Source: RGIG7378 sp045588325 (GTDB taxonomy: Bacteria > Bacillota > Clostridia > RGIG7378). From it: a DNA stretch of 25,211 nucleotides. This document shows positions 1 to 5,673 of this stretch, one piece after another. Below the pieces are notes generated by a model. It saw nothing but the letters and a program-made list of their open reading frames with translations. It made no database searches and was not told where the DNA came from. Location of the stretch: NCBI GenBank assembly GCA_045588325.1, contig JAZNEA010000063.1, forward strand, positions 1 through 25,211, written 5' to 3'. Position 1 is the stretch's first letter, and each line of letters begins with the position of its first letter. The translations under genes and the position numbers were made by a program.

Positions 1-126
1 CCAGGGGCAACGGCCACACCAACTGCAACGCCGACAGCAACACCAGGGGCAACGGCCACACCAACTGTTGCGCCGACAGCAACACCAGGGGCAACGGCTA
101 CACCAACTGTTGCGCCGACATCGACC
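1..126 (+). repeat. Three 42-bp tandem repeats coding a Thr-Pro linker
   Basis: Three copies of a 42-base unit begin at 1, 43 and 85, each starting CCAGGGGCAACGGC. They differ at only a few bases (for example GCAACG versus GTTGCG in the middle). In frame each gives 14 residues of the type PGATATPTVAPTAT. The array runs off the left end, so the true copy number is unknown. It forms a flexible linker ahead of the metallo-beta-lactamase domain. Confidence 0.9.
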
Positions 127-1143
127 CCCACTCCTGCTCCCACTGCAGCCCCAACGCCAACCCCCACACCCAATCAGGCAGCGCAGTCCCTACAGGTTCA
201 CTACATAGATGTGGGCCAGGGAGATGCTATATTTTTGGAGTTGCCAGGCAATCGCACCATGCTTATAGACGCAGGCGAGAAGGAATACGGATCTGTAGTG
301 GTCAATTACATCAGGCAGCAGGGATACAACGCCATAGATTATCTGGTAATAACCCATCCCCACACCGACCACATGGGAGGCATGCAACACGTGATCGAGT
401 CCCTGGACATAGGCAAGATATATATGCCCAAGGCGTCCAATAACACCAAGACATTCGAAAACATGCTGCTGGCCATCCAGAACAAGGGCAAGACTATTAC
501 TGAGGCCAAGGCAGGGGTGAATATGCTTTCGGAGGCAGGTTTGAAAATAGACTTTTTGGCCCCGAACTCTACAGGATATGAGAGTCTCAACAACTACTCC
601 GCCGTTGTAAAGATCGTGTACGGACAGCACAGCTTCTTGTTTATGGGAGATGCGGAGTCCGTTTCCGAAAAGGAAATAACCGCAGACGTGTCCTGCAACT
701 TTATCAAGGTTGGACATCATGGAAGCACAACGTCGTCCAGCCAGGCATTTGTAAGCCGAACCGGAGCGGAATACGCCATTTTCCAGGTGGGAGAGGGCAA
801 TAGCTACGGACATCCCAAGGACACCATTGTCGCCAGATGGGAAAAGGCCGGAGCCACTATTCTGCGAACCGACTTAAATGGAACGATCGTGGTATCGACG
901 GATGGTACAAAATATGAGGTTTCTTACAACAAGGGAGAAACAAAACCCGACAGCCCGCCTCAGCAGGACACAACAGACGGCGCAAAATGGGTGCTCAATA
1001 CAAACAGCAAAAAAATTCATTATTTCGATTGCCGCCACGTGTCCAGCATCAGTCCAGAGAACTACGCAGAATCCACTTTGACAATTGCCCAGCTGCAGGG
1101 CCAGGGGTATTCCACCTGTGGAACTTGTAAACCTAAAGATTAA
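1..1143 (+). CDS. Exported ComEC-like metallo-beta-lactamase protein with Thr-Pro linker (5' end missing)
   Basis: The frame is open from base 1, so the start lies upstream; 380 residues are visible. The first 60 or so are Ala/Thr/Pro repeats. The MBL domain then begins with HYIDVGQGDAIFLELPG, followed by LIDAG and the metal motif THPHTDHMGG (bases about 352-381). Further on are FLFMGDAE and KVGHHGSTTSSS, the usual later metal-binding motifs. This is the pattern of the soluble MBL family related to the C-terminal domain of ComEC. The C-terminal 50 residues (WVLNTNSKKIHYFDC, then STCGTCKPKD) resemble the small Cys-containing, Ada-like zinc domain often fused to such proteins in Clostridia. The GTG at 211 is internal to the MBL fold and is not the start. 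Export is inferred from the linker type; the signal peptide is outside the window. A nuclease or other hydrolase role is possible; the substrate is unknown. Confidence 0.88.
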   Translation, partial: PGATATPTATPTATPGATATPTVAPTATPGATATPTVAPTSTPTPAPTAAPTPTPTPNQAAQSLQVHYIDVGQGDAIFLELPGNRTMLIDAGEKEYGSVVVNYIRQQGYNAIDYLVITHPHTDHMGGMQHVIESLDIGKIYMPKASNNTKTFENMLLAIQNKGKTITEAKAGVNMLSEAGLKIDFLAPNSTGYESLNNYSAVVKIVYGQHSFLFMGDAESVSEKEITADVSCNFIKVGHHGSTTSSSQAFVSRTGAEYAIFQVGEGNSYGHPKDTIVARWEKAGATILRTDLNGTIVVSTDGTKYEVSYNKGETKPDSPPQQDTTDGAKWVLNTNSKKIHYFDCRHVSSISPENYAESTLTIAQLQGQGYSTCGTCKPKD

Positions 1144-1152
1144 GGAGAAGAT

Positions 1153-1350
1153 ATGAAGATTATTATTGATCGGTTTGAAGGAGACTTTGCCAGAGTTGAG
1201 CTGCCAGATGGGGCTATGATTGACATGCCCAAGGCGCTGGTGCCGACAGGAGCAAAGGAGGGTGACGTAATCAACATCTCCATAGATCAGGATGAAACTG
1301 CTCGTAGGAGCCAATCCATTGATGCCCTGATGAATAACCTGTTTAACTAA
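1153..1350 (+). CDS. DUF3006 family small protein
   Basis: A 65-residue protein starting MKIIIDRFEGDFARVE and ending in an acidic/polar helix (ARRSQSIDALMNNLFN). The opening 'IDRFEGxxARVE' and a following 'VPTGAKEGDVI' segment are typical of DUF3006, a short beta-rich domain of unknown function. It follows the MBL gene by 9 bases with an AAGGAGAAG ribosome binding site. DUF3006 genes commonly sit directly behind ComEC-like MBL genes, so the two are likely one transcription unit and may act together. No catalytic residues are evident and no signal peptide is present, so it is probably cytoplasmic. Confidence 0.85.
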   Translation: MKIIIDRFEGDFARVELPDGAMIDMPKALVPTGAKEGDVINISIDQDETARRSQSIDALMNNLFN

Positions 1351-1364
1351 TGCCGCAAAAGGAC

Positions 1365-1394
1365 TTGACTACAGGCTAAGTGTTATAATATATA
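1365..1394 (+). promoter_or_regulatory. Candidate promoter for the YdbC-like gene
   Basis: TTGACT at 1365-1370 is followed by an AT-only stretch. A perfect TATAAT at 1384-1389 is only 13 bases from the -35, which is too close. TATATA at 1389-1394 gives an 18-base spacer. One of these should serve the gene at 1426, but the exact -10 cannot be settled from sequence. Confidence 0.5.
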
Positions 1395-1425
1395 TATACT
1401 TATATTTATTTATTAGGAGAAGACA

Positions 1426-1647
1426 ATGGCAGAGTTTACTTACGAAGTTAAAGAGAAATACGGAACCTTATCTGAGAGCGCTAAGGGTTGGACCAGAGAG
1501 GTTCGCCTTGTGAGCTGGAATGGCGGTAAGGCTAAGATAGATATTCGCGACTGGGCACCCAACGATGAGAAGATGGGCAAGGGCATCACCCTTACAGAGG
1601 AAGAGGTTGCCATCCTTCGCGATATTCTCGGCGAGATCAACGTTTAA
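1426..1647 (+). CDS. YdbC-like PC4-family single-stranded DNA-binding protein
   Basis: A 73-residue protein with the compact PC4 fold signature: an N-terminal strand (FTYEVKEKYGTLSES), then GWTREVRLVSWNGG, then KIDIRDWAPNDEKMGKGITL and a C-terminal helix (TEEEVAILRDILGEI). It matches the YdbC family of Bacillota by length and by the 'KxDIRxW' core. YdbC-type proteins are homologous to the eukaryotic coactivator PC4 and bind single-stranded nucleic acid, acting in the cytoplasm in transcription or DNA maintenance. AGGAGA at 1415-1420 sets the ATG at 1426. It has its own candidate promoter and is followed by an inverted repeat, so it may be monocistronic. Confidence 0.85.
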   Translation: MAEFTYEVKEKYGTLSESAKGWTREVRLVSWNGGKAKIDIRDWAPNDEKMGKGITLTEEEVAILRDILGEINV

Positions 1648-1670
1648 TAGAGAAACAAGCACTACTTGAT

Positions 1671-1701
1671 ATGGAGAGGCGTACCAGTGCGCACTCTCCA
1701 T
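1671..1701 (+). other. Inverted repeat between the YdbC-like and DUF1624 genes
   Basis: ATGGAGAG (1671-1678) pairs perfectly with CTCTCCAT (1694-1701). GCG (1679-1681) can pair with CGC (1690-1692), leaving one bulged A. No T-tract follows, so it is not a standard intrinsic terminator. It lies 32 bases ahead of the DUF1624 start and could act as a weak terminator, RNA stabiliser or operator. Confidence 0.45.
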
Positions 1702-1732
1702 TATGTTATATATGGGCACTTTAGGAGGAGAC

Positions 1733-2512
1733 ATGAGCGCAAAACAGAGAGACAATAGCAACCGAATATGGGAGCTGGATGCTCTGCGCGGTTTTCTCAT
1801 TCTCTTGGTGGTGTTTGACCATCTGGCATGGGATCTGGGCTGGAGCGGCATTGAGTTCCAGTCACAGGTGGGCCAGTGGCTGTCCAGAGTCAGCGATTTG
1901 TATCTGGGAGGCGTATTGAGGACCGCCACACATACTGCGTTTGTGGTGTTGTTTGTGGCAATTTCTGGCGTATGCTGCTGCTTATCGAGGAACAACCTGC
2001 GCAGAGGCCTCAGAATGGGTGCGTTCGCTGTGGTCCTGACAGTGGTCACGGTTGTGGCAGACAATTTCCTGTCGGGCGACATTGCTATTTATTTTGGAAT
2101 AATTCACTGCATTGCAGTGTGTCAGATATTGTACGGCCTGTTGGAGAAGTTTCGTTGCCCTCAGACTGTCTTGTTTGTGCTTGCTGTGGCAACACTGGTG
2201 GTGGGTGCATACTATCAGGAGGCGCCCCTGGGCAAAGACGTAACGTGGCAATACCCATTGGTGGCTAATTGGCCGGGCCTATGGGAGAGCGGAGACTTTT
2301 GGCCGCTGTTCCCGTTCCTGGGATGGTTCTTGGTGGGAGCGCTCCTTGGCAAGGTTATTTACAAAGAGGGCAAGTCCGTAGTGAACGTGCCTTACGAACC
2401 GGGACTGCGCTGGCTGCAGTTTGCAGGCCGCCACTCCCTGGCCTTTTATTTTGGTGGACAGATTGTGGGTTTTGCGCTGATATTTGTCCTGGTTACCTGG
2501 TGTGGTTTTTAG
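1733..2512 (+). CDS. DUF1624 / heparan-alpha-glucosaminide N-acetyltransferase-like membrane protein
   Basis: A 259-residue multi-pass membrane protein. The start is taken at the ATG at 1733, which has AGGAGG six bases upstream; an in-frame ATG at 1703 lies inside an inverted repeat and lacks a ribosome binding site. The N-terminus WELDALRGFLILLVVFDH (residues 13-30) is the hallmark of DUF1624/HGSNAT-type proteins. Others are FVAISGVCCCLSRNNLRRG (residues 74-92), FGIIHCIAVC (with the conserved His at about 125), PLFPFLGWFLVGALLG and AGRHSLAFYF. Family members resemble acyltransferases that carry acyl groups across the membrane, but the substrate of bacterial members is generally unknown. Its stop codon overlaps the ribosome binding site of cca, so the two genes are probably translationally linked. 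Confidence 0.87.
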   Translation: MSAKQRDNSNRIWELDALRGFLILLVVFDHLAWDLGWSGIEFQSQVGQWLSRVSDLYLGGVLRTATHTAFVVLFVAISGVCCCLSRNNLRRGLRMGAFAVVLTVVTVVADNFLSGDIAIYFGIIHCIAVCQILYGLLEKFRCPQTVLFVLAVATLVVGAYYQEAPLGKDVTWQYPLVANWPGLWESGDFWPLFPFLGWFLVGALLGKVIYKEGKSVVNVPYEPGLRWLQFAGRHSLAFYFGGQIVGFALIFVLVTWCGF

Positions 2513-2521
2513 GAGACTGCA

Positions 2522-3853
2522 GTGTTTGGTAAGATTCCCCAGTATGCGATAAAAGCAATAGAGATATTACAAGGTCACGGATTTCAGGCCCACCTGGTAG
2601 GGGGTTGTGTCCGTGATATTCTTATGGGACGAGAGCCTCAGGACTACGATATCAACACCAATGCGATGCCCCAGGAGATGAGGCAGGTCTTTGCAGGATA
2701 TAGGCAGGTGGACACAGGCATCAGGCACGGGACGCTGTCCGTGTGGATAGACGGCCATCAGCTGGAGATAACCACATATCGCAGTGACGGCAAATACAGC
2801 GACGGGCGCCACCCAGATCAGGTGAGGCTGGGCGTGGACCTGACAGAGGATTTGAGGCGGCGGGATTTTACTATTAATGCCATGTGCTGGTCGCCAAACA
2901 GAGGGATGACCGACCTGTTTGGGGGAGCAGAGGACTTGACGAATAGGGTCATCAGGTGTGTTGGCAATCCGGAGGAGAGATTCACTGAGGACGCCTTGAG
3001 AATTTTGAGGGCATTGAGGTTCGCTGCGGTGCTGGATGGCCACATTGACCCGGCCACGGACATGGCGTTGCGCAAAATGGCGCCCACATTGGATAAGGTC
3101 TCCAGGGAGAGATGTTCCGTAGAATTGGTCAAGTTATTGCTGGGACCAGGAGCCGGCCGCATTATTATGGATTATCCAGAGGTGCTGGATCAGGTCATTC
3201 CCGGTATGGCCGTCATGAAGGGCTACGAACAGCAGAATCCATATCATTGTTACACATTACTTGAACATACAGCACGAGTGGTGGATGCAGTTCCCGCAGA
3301 GCCGGTGGACAGGTTGGCCGCATTGTTGCATGACTTAGCAAAGCCTGAATGCTGCACCAGCGACGCACAGGGAGTGGCCCATTACAAGGGGCATCAGGCC
3401 CGGGGAGCAGAGATTGCCCGGGGTGTCCTGCAGAATTTGCGCATGGACGGCGACACCATAGATGCAGTTGTGCAGCTAATACGGCACCACGACGACAATG
3501 TGGACGGCATTTCCGAGGCGGGAGTCCGTCGGATGTTAGGTAATCTAGGCACACAGGCCTTTGATCGTCTCATGTGGCTGAAAAAGGCAGATAACATGGC
3601 CCAAAACAGGGAGAAGAGCGACAGGATACCAAACCTGGACAGGATTTGCACTCTCAAGGAGGAGATACTTGCAGCAAACAAGCCCTTTAACAGAGGACAG
3701 CTGGCAGTTACGGGACGTGATCTGGCAGACCTGGGGATAAAGGAAGGTCCGGTTGTAGGCGTAATTTTGGAACAACTGCTGGAGCTGGTGATAGAGGAGC
3801 AGTTGCCAAACACCAAGGAGGCGCTATTACAACACATATCAAATATAATATAA
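2522..3853 (+). CDS. cca: CCA tRNA nucleotidyltransferase with HD domain
   Basis: A 443-residue class II nucleotidyltransferase that adds or repairs the 3' CCA end of tRNAs in the cytoplasm. It starts with GTG; AGGAG at 2511-2515 overlaps the upstream stop codon. Visible motifs are LVGGCVRDILMG (residues 25-36), the metal-binding DYDI (41-44), the neck/base-binding RRRDFTINAM (112-121) and ALRILRALRF (158-167). A downstream HD hydrolase domain has H249, H270-D271, H291 and RHHDD at 321-325, as in the HD-bearing CCA enzymes of many Clostridia. Length fits that subclass. A strong terminator follows directly. An alternative poly(A) polymerase assignment is less likely given the single-copy context and close match to the CCA motifs. 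Confidence 0.95.
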   Translation: MFGKIPQYAIKAIEILQGHGFQAHLVGGCVRDILMGREPQDYDINTNAMPQEMRQVFAGYRQVDTGIRHGTLSVWIDGHQLEITTYRSDGKYSDGRHPDQVRLGVDLTEDLRRRDFTINAMCWSPNRGMTDLFGGAEDLTNRVIRCVGNPEERFTEDALRILRALRFAAVLDGHIDPATDMALRKMAPTLDKVSRERCSVELVKLLLGPGAGRIIMDYPEVLDQVIPGMAVMKGYEQQNPYHCYTLLEHTARVVDAVPAEPVDRLAALLHDLAKPECCTSDAQGVAHYKGHQARGAEIARGVLQNLRMDGDTIDAVVQLIRHHDDNVDGISEAGVRRMLGNLGTQAFDRLMWLKKADNMAQNREKSDRIPNLDRICTLKEEILAANKPFNRGQLAVTGRDLADLGIKEGPVVGVILEQLLELVIEEQLPNTKEALLQHISNII

Positions 3854-3860
3854 AAGCAAC

Positions 3861-3888
3861 AACAGACCTGCCGTTTGGCAGGTCTGTT
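3861..3888. terminator. Intrinsic terminator between convergent genes
   Basis: A 12-base perfect stem AACAGACCTGCC / GGCAGGTCTGTT with a GTTT loop starts eight bases after the cca stop codon. It is followed by TATTATCA on the plus strand. The minus strand also reads into AT-rich sequence, so it may serve both cca and the convergent fusion gene. Nothing else coding is seen in 3854-3969. Confidence 0.85.
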
Positions 3889-3969
3889 ATTATCAGGGGA
3901 ACAAACATGAATGAGAAGTTCTAAGAAGCTCTCTATCCAATGAGACGACAGCTTTTTCAAAAAGTTCGC

Positions 3970-5565
3970 CTATCGCAAAATTTTCCATAAATATTTTTTG
4001 AGGTCCACCTTATTGTTGGTCACGTGGACTCCGTCCTGGGCCAAGCGGGATGCTTGCCCCTCTAAACCATCAAAGGCATAAGATTTAGAAAGAGCACCAT
4101 TTGCAGAAACCACCCTCCAACAGGGGATGTTTTGTGAGTCAGGGTTTTTGTGCAGCAAATTGCCTACAGCCCTGGCGGCCCGAGGAGATCCTGCTAACTC
4201 CGCCACCTGCGAATAGGTTGCCACCTTGCCGCAGGGGATGGCAGAGACAATGGTGTAGACCTTGGAGGCAAAGTCGGATAGGACCACGGAAGAAGTCTCG
4301 GCAGACTCCCTTTTGGGATGAACCCAGCAGACCTGAAAGTCACTATGTTCTAGTCCCAGTCTAGATTGCAATCCCATGGAAGCATGATTGCCATATACAA
4401 TTTGGCAGAATGGAATGGCCCCTTGACTAAGACGGTGATTGATCAGCCAGGATTCCAGCTCAGTGGCCAGGTGGAGACGTCGGGAATCTGGATCCACCTC
4501 CAGGAGACCCATTGCGCCCTCTTCGTGCAGGCCGATAAACCCGCATAGGCGACCATCGACCCAAGCACCCCACATTTCACCGGCCTGTATACGCTCCGCC
4601 ACGTAGGTCCTGCGTCGGAACAGGTGGTATCGCATGGAGGCGTAGTCCAGGTGTTCCATGGTTAATGGGGCTATATGGCAGTTCTCTGCCAGAGGCAAAG
4701 GAGTGTTCTTTGAGTAGGAAGCAATGCAACATCTGGAACCATATCCAACAGGACCTAGTGTGCCCAGGGCATCTATCTCATACATGTGGTGGGTGATGAC
4801 GCAATCCCAGCCGTCGGGCAAGTAGGATAGCAATCCATGGGATGAGTCAGAATCGGGGGCCGACATGGAGAGGTAGTCTCGTTCCGGGCCGTGAGAAAGC
4901 AGTAACCCCTTTGGCCCACTGTATAGGGGGAAGGCGTCCTTGCTGCTCATGGCCTCCACCATATCGTCGTGTAAAATGCTCTCCCCGGTGCAATACTCCA
5001 AGGCCACCAGAGTAGAGACAACGGTCTTAAGAGCTGTAGTTGCCACGCTAGTTGGCACCTCCTGAGGGGGAGGTAGGTGGACAAAGAGCCCTTTGTATCC
5101 TAAGGCAGAGCTGTTGCCTATCAGGTGGTAATACAAGTTGTTACATACGTACTGTCCTGCCGAAGTGGAGATCTCGCAGGGGATGTCCTGGAGTTTTAAC
5201 TGATTGAGTAAGGCTTTGAAGTTAAGCTGGGATGACACAGAGTCTGGGCCTGATGGGTTGATGCACTCACCCTGGCACAGAATACCCTGGTTGTCAGCTA
5301 TAGTGGCACTTTTGATGTTCTGAGCCATAGTTTCCAGGCTGATTAGCTGTCGACGCATTGCAACGCCACAACAAACAACCAGCTGAGGCCTGTGGGCCAA
5401 AATTGCGGCCTCCAGAACCTGCCAGCACTGATCGTATACAACAGGCAGTTGCAAAGAAACAAGTCGATTATCGTCTATTTCTGTCGGCAGAGAGGCGACC
5501 GCGTCCCAGGAAGGGTTCGTCGAGGCGTTATTAAAGGGCTCAAAGCCTGTAACAAGAATAGTCAT
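3970..5565 (-). CDS. Triple fusion: pyroglutamyl-peptidase I, GNAT acetyltransferase, MGMT-like domain
   Basis: One 531-residue frame holds three domains. Residues 1-190 are pyroglutamyl-peptidase I (C15): TGFEPFNNASTNPSW at the start, E78 in ISLETMAQN, C141 in SAGQYVCNN and H163 in FVHLP, matching the family Glu/Cys/His triad. Residues about 195-415 look like a GNAT: a divergent first half, then WGAWVDGRLCGFIGLHEEG, LLEVDPDSRRLHLATELE and YGNHASMGLQSRLGL. Residues about 430-531 are the DNA-binding half of the methylguanine methyltransferase family (YTIVSAIPCGKVATYSQVA, GSPRAARAVGNLLHKNP), with PCWRVV where PCHRVV is normal. The catalytic Cys (482) is kept but His is Trp, so alkyl transfer is doubtful and an ATL-like lesion-sensing role is possible. 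GGGAGG precedes the ATG. A candidate promoter sits at 5593-5601. The combined role is unknown. Confidence 0.9.
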   Translation of the reverse strand: MTILVTGFEPFNNASTNPSWDAVASLPTEIDDNRLVSLQLPVVYDQCWQVLEAAILAHRPQLVVCCGVAMRRQLISLETMAQNIKSATIADNQGILCQGECINPSGPDSVSSQLNFKALLNQLKLQDIPCEISTSAGQYVCNNLYYHLIGNSSALGYKGLFVHLPPPQEVPTSVATTALKTVVSTLVALEYCTGESILHDDMVEAMSSKDAFPLYSGPKGLLLSHGPERDYLSMSAPDSDSSHGLLSYLPDGWDCVITHHMYEIDALGTLGPVGYGSRCCIASYSKNTPLPLAENCHIAPLTMEHLDYASMRYHLFRRRTYVAERIQAGEMWGAWVDGRLCGFIGLHEEGAMGLLEVDPDSRRLHLATELESWLINHRLSQGAIPFCQIVYGNHASMGLQSRLGLEHSDFQVCWVHPKRESAETSSVVLSDFASKVYTIVSAIPCGKVATYSQVAELAGSPRAARAVGNLLHKNPDSQNIPCWRVVSANGALSKSYAFDGLEGQASRLAQDGVHVTNNKVDLKKYLWKILR

Positions 5566-5592
5566 GAGAATCCTCCCAAGTTTAATGTCACT

Positions 5593-5601
5593 ATTATACC
5601 A
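5593..5601 (-). promoter_or_regulatory. Extended -10 promoter for the triple-fusion gene
   Basis: On the minus strand the sequence reads TGGTATAAT, a consensus extended -10 (TGnTATAAT), about 28 bases from the ATG. A TTGATG lies 20 bases upstream as a poor -35. It falls just after the terminator of ALP-A, so the fusion gene is probably transcribed independently. Confidence 0.65.
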
Positions 5602-5622
5602 TGTAGCGAAAACATGGGCATC

Positions 5623-5650
5623 AAAAAAGAGGCCCCCGTGGGAGCCTCTC
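5623..5650 (-). terminator. Intrinsic terminator of ALP-A
   Basis: On the minus strand AGAGGCTCCC pairs with GGGGGCCTCT (one G-T pair, very short loop) and is followed by a run of six T. It lies 24 bases past the ALP-A stop codon and is a clear rho-independent terminator. Confidence 0.88.
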
Positions 5651-5673
5651 TTAAAAAATCATTTAGAAGCGAA

